Origin: Formicincola oecophyllae
GTDB lineage: Bacteria > Pseudomonadota > Alphaproteobacteria > Acetobacterales > Acetobacteraceae
Length of the DNA: 64,000 nucleotides
Assembly (NCBI RefSeq): GCF_006542395.2
Contig: NZ_CP038231.1
Location: 434,001-498,000 of the forward strand
Direction: 5' to 3'
Shown: positions 57,502 to 64,000 of the stretch, in pieces
Position numbering within the stretch: position 1 is the stretch's first letter
How the letters are laid out: the number at the start of each line of letters is the position of its first letter
Translations under genes and position numbers: made by a program
The notes under the pieces: model-generated
Seen by the model: only the letters and a program-made list of their open reading frames with translations
Database searches by the model: none
What the model was told of the DNA's origin: nothing

Positions 57502-57681
57502 ATGGCCCCTGATTCCAAACCCACTCCCCCCCAGCCTGATTCAAGCCATTTGGCCGCTGAGGAGGCGCGGCGCATGAAAGCGGCGCGCAACAGCACATTG
57601 CTGGTCATCGGCTTGTTAGGCTGTGTCAGCATGGTTCTTATTTATCTGCCCTACCTGCTGCAGGCCCTTAAGCATAGTTGA
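57502..57681 (+). CDS. tiny single-span membrane protein
   Basis: A 59-aa protein: polar Pro/Ser N-terminus, a charged helix (AAEEARRMKAARNS) and one membrane helix (LLVIGLLGCVSMVLIYLPYLL). It lies 71 bp after the similar small protein at 57272; both could be accessory subunits of a membrane complex, but no partner is seen. The ribosome-binding site is weak. Confidence 0.55.
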   Translation: MAPDSKPTPPQPDSSHLAAEEARRMKAARNSTLLVIGLLGCVSMVLIYLPYLLQALKHS

Positions 57682-57817
57682 GGCCGCTGAAGGGGCCTGT
57701 TCACCACTCCAAGAAAATCTGCACAACCTTGGTACCATGGCTGGCTTTGGGTTCGCCGCCATGACCTGTTAAGGGGAGGGCCTACCTACTATGAGGTCGC
57801 TTTGAAAGGAGCCTGCC

Positions 57818-58168
57818 ATGACTGTTTCAAAACCTGTGCCCGTTCATAACCACCAACTTGACGACATATCACTGAGCATGATCCCAGGCTGCTTTGGTGA
57901 GACCGATCAGGTGGGTGGCTTCGCCCACAACCCCCCTGAGCGCGAACGCGCCCTGCGGCTGCTGCAGGACCTGGTGGCGCAGCGCACCACCTGGGCGGTG
58001 GCGGAACAGGCCATCCACCAATGGCTTGATGAACAGGTCGCGGCTAATCTGTGCAGTGCCAGCGCGGTGGCGCCACTTATGGCGCGCGTTCAGGCTATGT
58101 TTGAGCCTTGGCTTGCCTACCCCTCCCAGGAAGGCGCCCGTTCCAGCGCCACCGCTGCCCAAACCTAA
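57818..58168 (+). CDS. protein of unknown function
   Basis: A 116-aa soluble protein, mostly helical (RERALRLLQDLVAQRTTWAVAEQAIHQWLDEQVAANL), with no signal peptide. AAAGGAG lies 8 nt before the ATG. It is 45 bp upstream of the AraC-type regulator on the same strand. No family is recognised. Confidence 0.65.
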   Translation: MTVSKPVPVHNHQLDDISLSMIPGCFGETDQVGGFAHNPPERERALRLLQDLVAQRTTWAVAEQAIHQWLDEQVAANLCSASAVAPLMARVQAMFEPWLAYPSQEGARSSATAAQT

Positions 58169-58213
58169 GGGCCTGCCACAGCCCTTGCTTGGCACCATAA
58201 GTGCCCTTTAACC

Positions 58214-59053
58214 ATGGCTACCCCCCCTTTTGCCACTGAATGGACGTTCTGGCGCCCTGGCCCAACGCTTCGCCTTAGGGACGTCAAGCATGGCAATGCC
58301 CTTGTGCATGACGTCAACCGTTTCCAGGGCGCCCCACCGGCATTGCCAGCCCATTTCCATGATGAGGACCAAGTCACTATTGTCCTCAAGGGGGCGATCC
58401 AATTCCGCCTTTTGGGGGAGAATGGCCCCGAAACCTGCCTCCTCCGGGCTGGTGAGCGCCTGTTGATCCCCGCTGGCGTGCCCCACCGCACCCTTTCCCC
58501 CCAAACCGCTGAACTGTTGCCGCACCATGCGCCAGCCCACTTCCCCTTTCAGGGCGCCCCCCCACCCTTTGCAGGGCTTGAGCAAGCAGGGGATGCTTCA
58601 TCAGGGCCGGCGTTGATTTGCATGTCCTTTTTCATCGCCCGCCCAGCCCAGGCAGCGCACCAGGAAGGCATTGCGACTGACCTTATCCAAACCATCGTGC
58701 AGGAAGGGCTGGTTGGCCCCCTAGACGCTGCGCGCCTTTGGGGTGGGCGGTCCCTGCAAGCCCTCAACGTCACGGAAGCCGCCCGCCACGCTGGCATGAG
58801 CCGTGAGGGCTGGTCACGCAAATTCAGGCGCCTTCATGGCCTGCCCCCCCAACGTTTTGAACTTCTGGTGCGCCTCAACAAGGCTCGCGCCCTGCTGCGG
58901 GCAGGGCACAAACCCGCTGCTGTAGCGGCTGCCTGCGGCTTTGCTGATCAAAGTCACCTGGGGCGGCATTTCCGTGACTGCTTTGGTGTAACGCCAGGCC
59001 ATTACAGGGCGTGTATGCCTTACCCCGCGGCAACGTTTCCAACGTTCTTTTGA
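58214..59053 (+). CDS. AraC-family transcriptional regulator with N-terminal cupin
   Basis: A 279-aa regulator. The N-terminal cupin (about 40-110) has PAHFHDEDQVTIVLKG and GERLLIPAGVPH. The C-terminal double helix-turn-helix (about 180-270) has NVTEAARHAGMSREGWSRKFRRLHGLPPQRF and AAVAAACGFADQSHLGRHFRDCFGVTPGHYR. It lies upstream of and in the same direction as a FUSC-type transporter gene, which is a natural target. The ligand is unknown, perhaps an aromatic acid as in other AraC-FUSC pairs. Confidence 0.9.
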   Translation: MATPPFATEWTFWRPGPTLRLRDVKHGNALVHDVNRFQGAPPALPAHFHDEDQVTIVLKGAIQFRLLGENGPETCLLRAGERLLIPAGVPHRTLSPQTAELLPHHAPAHFPFQGAPPPFAGLEQAGDASSGPALICMSFFIARPAQAAHQEGIATDLIQTIVQEGLVGPLDAARLWGGRSLQALNVTEAARHAGMSREGWSRKFRRLHGLPPQRFELLVRLNKARALLRAGHKPAAVAAACGFADQSHLGRHFRDCFGVTPGHYRACMPYPAATFPTFF

Positions 59054-59211
59054 CTGTGCCCACCCCTAAGCACTGAGCGCCCTGAGCAACAAACCCCATC
59101 GGCACCGCTGCCCATCCCCAGAGCAGGCATGCCACACCCCGCATGGTTGCAGGGCTTGTGGGGGGGATAGTCACATACGTTCTAGAAAAATTCCCATGTT
59201 CATCCCCATGA

Positions 59212-61500
59212 ATGCCCAACAAAGCCAGAACGCTTGATGATGGGGGACTGCAGGCAGCCATGGCGTTTACAACGCACCTGAACGCGCCCACCACGCACAG
59301 TGCCCTGAAAAAAATGTTGGAGGCCCTGCAGGCTTGCTTCAAACCATGGGCGTGGCTTTTGGCGCCTTCATGGCCCAATGTGCTTTTTGCCGTCCGCACC
59401 ACAGCGGCAGCCCTGCTGGCGTTGGGGCTGGCCATGTATATGGAGCTCGACAGCCCTGGCTGGACCTGCATCACCGTGTGGGCTGTGGCTGCGCCATCAC
59501 GCGGGGAGACAGTCTCCAAAGCGCGCTGGCGTTTGATGGGAACTGCCCTGGGCACCACCATGGCGCTGACCTTCACCGCCTTGCTGCCCCAGGCGCCTTG
59601 GCTGTTCTTCCCCACCTTGGCTGGGTGGGCTGGCATCTGCGCTGGCATGTCCACCCTCAGCAGCAATTTCCGCGCTTACGCCTGGAGCCTGTCGGGCTAC
59701 ACCTGCGCCATCATCGCGCTTGATGCCGCACCCAATGCCAACCACGTGTTCTCCTTCGCCTGTGGCCGCGCCACCTATGTTGTGCTGGGCATTGTGTGCG
59801 AAGCGATACTGGGCTCCGTGTTCTCCATTGACCGCGCAAGCCAGGCTCTGCGCGCCACCACCAAAAACCTCCAGAACATCCTTTCAGGGCTGAACCTCAT
59901 CATCAGAGATGTGATGATCAACCAGCCTGGCACGGAAGATGCCATGGAGCGTGAAATTGGCGCCGTCATCACGCTGGGGCGCCGGCTGGAGTTCGCCGGG
60001 CTTGAAATGGGCCCCTACACTCATGCCATCGACCACGCCCGTGCCATGCTGGCTGCGGTGATGATGATCCTGACGCGCTGCTTTGGGTTGGCTTTGCGCC
60101 TGCGGGCTTTGGGTCGCGGCACTCTGCCTGACCACCCCATTACGGCGGCTCTTCAGCAATTGTTGGCGGAAGCCAAGATGGATTTGCTCCACGGGGATGT
60201 GGCCCCGCTGCTAGCTGACATCCGCCAAGTGCGCTCCCTCTGCGCCCAAGACCACCTGACCTCTGACGAAACACCAGAGGCACGCGTCATCCGCACTGGC
60301 CTTGCCGACATGCTGGGCGACCTGGAACTGGCTATTGCCGAGTTCTCCGCCATTGAGCACGCCCGCCCCCATGTGCCTGAACAAGACAAGTTCCGTTTCA
60401 AGCATGCCTTGTGGCGCGACCCTGTCCAAGCGCTATCGAATGGCGTGCGCGCCTTCCTGGTCGTGCTGGCTTCAGCCCTCATTTACGAGGTCACCTCCTG
60501 GAGCATGGGCATGCGCCTGGTGACCATGGTTTCCGTGATTAGCTGCCTCTTCGCGCCCAGGGACGATGCGCGCGCTGGTTCATTCAGTTTTGTTAAAGGC
60601 ACTATTTGCGCCACGCTTGCCGGTTGGCTGCTGGTGTTCGTTCTGCTGCCCATGACGAGCGTTTACGAAGCCTACGCCCTGGCGCTGGGCAGCATGATGG
60701 TGCTTGGCGGCCTGGCCCGCGCCAACCCCGCCACCGCTGACGCTGCCGCGGCCTATGGCTTCATGCTGACTTTGGTCTACAGTCCTAACAACCAAATGCT
60801 GACCAATGAGCTGCAGTACTTCAACATGGCGTCAGCCTTGATCGCGTCAGCTTTGATGAGCTTCATGGCGTTTCACATCATCTGGCCTTTTGACACGCGC
60901 GTTGTGCTCAAGCGTGCCTTGCGCCACATCATTCTGGATGTGGTGCACCTGGCCTCAGCACCCATGGCTTCACCCATCGCCTGGTCAAGCCGCCTGGCCA
61001 GGCGGCGGGCGCTGCAGCATGCAGAACGGGTATGGATCATGCATGGCATGGACAGGTTCGCGCGCATCGCCAACCGCCTCCATGCCCAGGGAACTTACGT
61101 CCCCCTGCAGCTGCAGGCTGACATCCTCAACGGCACTTTGGCTGCCCTGACATTGGGCATGAACGTGATGCGCCTCAAATCAGCCCTTCAACCTATAACC
61201 CCTGCCCTGCCGCCAGCTGTTGTGGCGCGCTGCAAATCCTTGCTGCGGGCCTTGGCAGCATTGGGGCGCTTCAGGACCAGGCCCCAGCGTGAGGCAGCGC
61301 TGCTGCACGCTGAGGAACGCGCAGTCGCAGCCACAAAAGCTGCCCAAAACGCCTTGGAGGTAGAAACCCAGCCCTTGGTCAGGCGCACCTTGACGGACAT
61401 CCTGGCAGCCTGCGTTCTGATTGAGACATTGCTGAAAAGCTGGGAAAGCTTCTTCAAGGTGCAATATTCGCTGGTCGGCCCAGCCCCCATCACACCTTGA
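59212..61500 (+). CDS. FUSC-family inner-membrane transporter (AaeB/YccS-like)
   Basis: A 762-aa protein with the two-fold FUSC plan: a first bundle of membrane helices (about 58-190), a long cytoplasmic helical region (about 210-410), a second bundle (about 420-545) and another helical tail. Motifs such as LALGLAMYMELDSPGWTCITVWAVAAPSRG and FAPRDDARAGSFSFVKGTICATLAGWLLVF match aromatic-acid exporters or related permeases. The start may instead be the ATG 16 codons later. It is preceded by an AraC regulator. Confidence 0.88.
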   Translation: MPNKARTLDDGGLQAAMAFTTHLNAPTTHSALKKMLEALQACFKPWAWLLAPSWPNVLFAVRTTAAALLALGLAMYMELDSPGWTCITVWAVAAPSRGETVSKARWRLMGTALGTTMALTFTALLPQAPWLFFPTLAGWAGICAGMSTLSSNFRAYAWSLSGYTCAIIALDAAPNANHVFSFACGRATYVVLGIVCEAILGSVFSIDRASQALRATTKNLQNILSGLNLIIRDVMINQPGTEDAMEREIGAVITLGRRLEFAGLEMGPYTHAIDHARAMLAAVMMILTRCFGLALRLRALGRGTLPDHPITAALQQLLAEAKMDLLHGDVAPLLADIRQVRSLCAQDHLTSDETPEARVIRTGLADMLGDLELAIAEFSAIEHARPHVPEQDKFRFKHALWRDPVQALSNGVRAFLVVLASALIYEVTSWSMGMRLVTMVSVISCLFAPRDDARAGSFSFVKGTICATLAGWLLVFVLLPMTSVYEAYALALGSMMVLGGLARANPATADAAAAYGFMLTLVYSPNNQMLTNELQYFNMASALIASALMSFMAFHIIWPFDTRVVLKRALRHIILDVVHLASAPMASPIAWSSRLARRRALQHAERVWIMHGMDRFARIANRLHAQGTYVPLQLQADILNGTLAALTLGMNVMRLKSALQPITPALPPAVVARCKSLLRALAALGRFRTRPQREAALLHAEERAVAATKAAQNALEVETQPLVRRTLTDILAACVLIETLLKSWESFFKVQYSLVGPAPITP

Positions 61501-61731
61501 GCAAAAAGCCCCTTGAGCTACTTTGGGCCCGGGTCCTTGCTGGCCCCTGTTGATTGGGAGATGCCCATCTGCGTGGTTGGCAACCCTGCCTCACAAATTG
61601 TTAACCCCCCATATGGTTTCGGGGCGTGATGGCTCAAGGCCAAAGGGCTATTGTCCCTTTGTTAGCGATTTTTAAAGGCACCCCTGAAAGGGCGCGCCTT
61701 CATCCATCGTGCATTAAAGTGAGGTATCAGA

Positions 61732-62139
61732 ATGCCAACATCACAACCACTGCCCAAAGTCGTTGTTCCCCCTTATGACAAAAACAATGTTTTCGCGCGC
61801 ATTTTGCGAGGTGAAATGCCGTTTGAGTGGGTTTACGGGAACCAGTATGTCATGGCGTTCCGTGACATTGCACCTGTGGCCAAGGTCCATGTCCTTGTTG
61901 TGCCGCGTGGGGCCTATGTGAACTACCATGACTTCATCGAGAACGCCCCCGCTAATGAACAGCTTGGCTTCTGGAAAGCTGTTGACCACGTGGCGCGTGA
62001 ACTGGGCCTGGCTGAAAATGGCTGGCGCATGGTGGCCAACACAGGCAAGGATGCTGGTCAGGTCGTGCCACATTTCCATATCCACATTCTGGGTGGCGAA
62101 CCCCTTGGCCCTATGGACAACCCACCACGCCAGAACTAA
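61732..62139 (+). CDS. HIT-family nucleotide-binding protein (HINT-like)
   Basis: A 135-aa purine nucleotide hydrolase or transferase of the histidine-triad superfamily. FARILRGEMPFEWVYGNQYVMAFRDIAPVAKVHVLVVPR and the triad HFHIHILGG near the C-terminus are diagnostic of HINT-type phosphoramidases. GAGG precedes the ATG by 8 nt. It has a promoter region of about 230 bp with no other gene, and is convergent with the next gene. Confidence 0.94.
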   Translation: MPTSQPLPKVVVPPYDKNNVFARILRGEMPFEWVYGNQYVMAFRDIAPVAKVHVLVVPRGAYVNYHDFIENAPANEQLGFWKAVDHVARELGLAENGWRMVANTGKDAGQVVPHFHIHILGGEPLGPMDNPPRQN

Positions 62140-62168
62140 CAACCCAACCTGGCAAAGCGCTGCGCCCA

Positions 62169-62816
62169 TCAGGGGAGGAAGTATTTCTCCCCCTGGTGGC
62201 TGGTCAGGAAAGTGGCCACAGCTTGGCCATCCTTCACAGGGCTTATCACCCTAGAGGACCCATTAGCCAGCTCCAACGTGGTGGCGTGGGCCAGCGCTTT
62301 GAGGAAGGATCCCCCGTGGCCAGCAGGCACTGTTGCCTGGCTGACAAGCATCCAAGGGGGTGGTCCAGCCTTGGCGCGCAAAGGGCGCAGGGAACTGTGG
62401 CCGTTCGTGGCATTAAAAGTCATGCCTGCAAGCTTCACCTGCGCTGGCGGTGTTGTTGGCCCTTCTGGCTTAGTTGCCAGAATTTCGCTGATGGTCACCG
62501 TCACAGCGCCCCTGAAGGCGCTCAAGGTCACTGTGGGCGATGATTCTGATGGCGCCTTTCCCAACGTGCAGGGAAAACTGAGCAACGACCCGTTCTCTGG
62601 TGGGACTAGGGGGAGCCTGAGTTTCTCGCACTGCCAAGCACCAACCCTTTCCACCGTGAAATGGGGTGGCTGGGCTTGGGTCTGCGCTTGGGCGCTGGCT
62701 TGATCCCATCCTCCTCCCATCCCAAACCACAGGAAGGCCAACCCGGCCCCTTTGATGGCCCCAGGCCAGCAGGACTTTGCCTGGGCAACCTCAGCAACCT
62801 TTGAGAAGGTCTTCAT
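62169..62816 (-). CDS. secreted protein of unknown function
   Basis: A 215-aa exported protein with an N-terminal hydrophobic segment (GAIKGAGLAFLWFGMGG) and cleavage near ASA/AQA, then a beta-rich mature part with two cysteines (WQCEKL, FPCTLG) and Pro-rich turns (PEGPTTPPAQV). The ATG at 62816 has GGAGG upstream; another ATG lies two codons before. Weakly IalB-like in layout, but not a clear match. Confidence 0.6.
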   Translation of the reverse strand: MKTFSKVAEVAQAKSCWPGAIKGAGLAFLWFGMGGGWDQASAQAQTQAQPPHFTVERVGAWQCEKLRLPLVPPENGSLLSFPCTLGKAPSESSPTVTLSAFRGAVTVTISEILATKPEGPTTPPAQVKLAGMTFNATNGHSSLRPLRAKAGPPPWMLVSQATVPAGHGGSFLKALAHATTLELANGSSRVISPVKDGQAVATFLTSHQGEKYFLP

Positions 62817-62924
62817 AACCATGCCTCCGGACCAAAGACTTTCAACAAAAACTCGTTTTCAAAATCCAACAAAGCTAGTTTGAACTAACTTGTTGGTGTC
62901 CCCTTGTTGCTTGCTGGTCTGTAC

Positions 62925-63476
62925 ATGACGCGTTTCCCTATCCCTGGCTATGGTTTTACCCCCCTGTTGGCATACCTCTTTTTCCTGGGAGGATGTTCCA
63001 CAGTGATGACGGGCCAAATGCAAACCCTGCACATCAACACCAGCCCACCTGGCAGCACCTGCGCCGTTTACCAAGATGGCGTGCGTGTTGGGGTCATCGC
63101 CGCCACGCCTGGCACGATCAAGGTCAAGCGTTCTGACCGGCGCATCATGATCGGCTGCCTGAAAACAGGGGCGGACGCAAGCCGCTATGATTACAGCTAT
63201 GTTCAGCAGGACAGCAGGCTCAACCCCTGGGTGTGGGGCAACCTGGTGGCTGGGGGGCCTTTTGGCCTGGGTGTGGACATGATCACGGGGGCGCTGCGGC
63301 AATACGGCACAGGTCATGTCACCGTACAGCTGGCTGGGCGGGAACGGGGCCTGGGGCAAGCAACAGCTCTGCCGGCCAGCTGGCCTGGCTCACCTGTGCC
63401 ACGACAGGTCACCCCCAGCCCCTTGCGCGCCAATCCTTTTCCCCAACCGGTCCTCCCCACAGCGCCCCTACCCTGA
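62925..63476 (+). CDS. lipoprotein with a PEGA-like domain
   Basis: A 183-aa predicted lipoprotein: lipobox FLGGC (Cys about 24). The mature part TGQMQTLHINTSPPGSTCAVYQDGVRVGV ... TPGTIKVKRSDRRIMIGC follows a PEGA-like pattern and aligns with the lipoprotein at 45387. A Gly-rich amphipathic segment (WGNLVAGGPFGLGVDMITGA) and a Pro-rich tail follow. Its end overlaps tadA tail to tail by 9 bp. Confidence 0.7.
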   Translation: MTRFPIPGYGFTPLLAYLFFLGGCSTVMTGQMQTLHINTSPPGSTCAVYQDGVRVGVIAATPGTIKVKRSDRRIMIGCLKTGADASRYDYSYVQQDSRLNPWVWGNLVAGGPFGLGVDMITGALRQYGTGHVTVQLAGRERGLGQATALPASWPGSPVPRQVTPSPLRANPFPQPVLPTAPLP

Positions 63477-63953
63477 GGTGGGGGAAGAACGCACCTGTTG
63501 GAAAAAATCACGCATTAACGCACCACAGCGCCTTTCCTGCACGCCCCCTATGATTTCACCGGGTCTGTGCAAGCTCCCCCCACGCGCATAAAGCCGCGGA
63601 CCATGCGTGACAGCGCCCCCTTTGGAGTCATACGCCCCAAAAACTAACTTCTGAATGCGAAAATGCCCTATGGCGGCCGCACACATGGCGCATGGCTCTA
63701 AGGTGACGGTCAAGGTGCAGCCAACCAGGCGGCTTTGCCCCAAGCGCCGCGCACCCTCAGCCATGGCCAGCATTTCAGCATGGCCTGCAGCGCATTGGCC
63801 TGGCCCTTCCACCTGATTGTGAGCTGCCGCCAAAATGCGCCCGCGTGTGTCACTCAACACAGCGCCGACAGGCACCTCCCCCTGGGCGCGTGCTTTGCCA
63901 GCCCAGCGCAGGGCTTCCTCCATCAGGGGGAAACGCAGCTTGTGGTCACTCAC
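63468..63953 (-). CDS. tadA: TadA-type tRNA adenosine deaminase
   Basis: A zinc deaminase of 161 aa that in this family converts A34 to inosine in tRNA-Arg(ACG). The zinc ligands are in GHAEM (His about 58, with catalytic Glu60) and PCAMC (Cys 88 and 91). The usual D-x-T-A before H-A-E is replaced by Q-C-A-A-G, a deviation worth noting; a related nucleoside deaminase is the alternative. The C-terminal FRIQKLVFGAYDSKGGAV fits TadA. GTG start, overlapping the upstream gene's stop by 4 bp. Confidence 0.85.
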   Translation of the reverse strand: MSDHKLRFPLMEEALRWAGKARAQGEVPVGAVLSDTRGRILAAAHNQVEGPGQCAAGHAEMLAMAEGARRLGQSRLVGCTLTVTLEPCAMCAAAIGHFRIQKLVFGAYDSKGGAVTHGPRLYARGGSLHRPGEIIGGVQERRCGALMRDFFQQVRSSPTSG

Positions 63954-64000
63954 ATGGGGGCCATTGGGTCACGCGCCTTTGCCAGGGCACTTGCCACAGC
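63950..64000 (-). CDS. 3' end of an unidentified gene (cut by the window edge)
   Basis: Only the last 16 codons are visible, ending ALAKARDPMAPM before TGA. The stop overlaps the tadA start by 4 bp (GTGA), which suggests an operon. The product cannot be told. Confidence 0.5.
   Translation of the reverse strand, partial: AVASALAKARDPMAPM

Overview
The window looks like chromosomal DNA of a GC-rich alphaproteobacterium. The inference is an acetic acid bacterium (Acetobacteraceae, perhaps of the Bombella/Saccharibacter/Gluconobacter type), based on the ribosomal and RNA polymerase protein sequences, NodT-type outer-membrane factors, a YfdX-family protein and many small secreted orphan proteins. 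I made no database comparison, so the genus is a guess.

Region 1 (1-13.4 kb, all minus strand) is the transcription/translation core. In transcription order it reads rplK-rplA, rplJ, rplL, a phospholipase-D-like nuclease, rpoB, rpoC, rpsL. Two things are unusual. The nuclease gene lies between rplL and rpoB, bounded by a terminator and a new rpoB promoter candidate. The secE-nusG pair usually found before rplK is absent.

Region 2 (13.5-23.5 kb, minus strand) is an efflux module: response regulator, sensor kinase, then an RND permease, membrane-fusion protein and outer-membrane lipoprotein factor, the last three joined by ATGA overlaps. A secreted orphan lies upstream.

Region 3 (24-31 kb) holds a YfdX-like periplasmic protein and an EmrAB-type MFS pump. 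The pump's NodT-type partner is separated from it by a TetR regulator read in the opposite direction. Two palindromes of related sequence (a perfect 19-bp one at tetR and a 14-bp one at emrA) are the probable TetR operators.

Region 4 (31-41 kb) holds an aldo/keto reductase, folD, a threonine aldolase, a DegP/HtrA protease, a CrcB fluoride channel, MscL and several small orphans.

Region 5 (41-50.6 kb) holds a His/Lys-rich secreted protein, a tightly coupled four-gene operon (unknown protein, lipoprotein, alpha/beta hydrolase, PPP-type phosphatase), a class 1A (fumarate-type) dihydroorotate dehydrogenase, a protein with a superinfection-immunity-like C-terminal domain, and an Old Yellow Enzyme.

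Region 6 (51-52.6 kb) is a strikingly AT-rich segment with a decayed esterase-like gene broken by several frameshifts, ending about 200 bp before tRNA-Gly(GCC). It looks like a relic of horizontal transfer.

Region 7 (53-64 kb) is rich in orphan secreted and tiny membrane proteins, including a tandem duplicate pair. It also has a histidine phosphatase, an AraC regulator, a FUSC-family transporter, a HIT protein and a TadA-type deaminase at the right edge.

No CRISPR array, insertion sequence, rRNA or prophage was seen.
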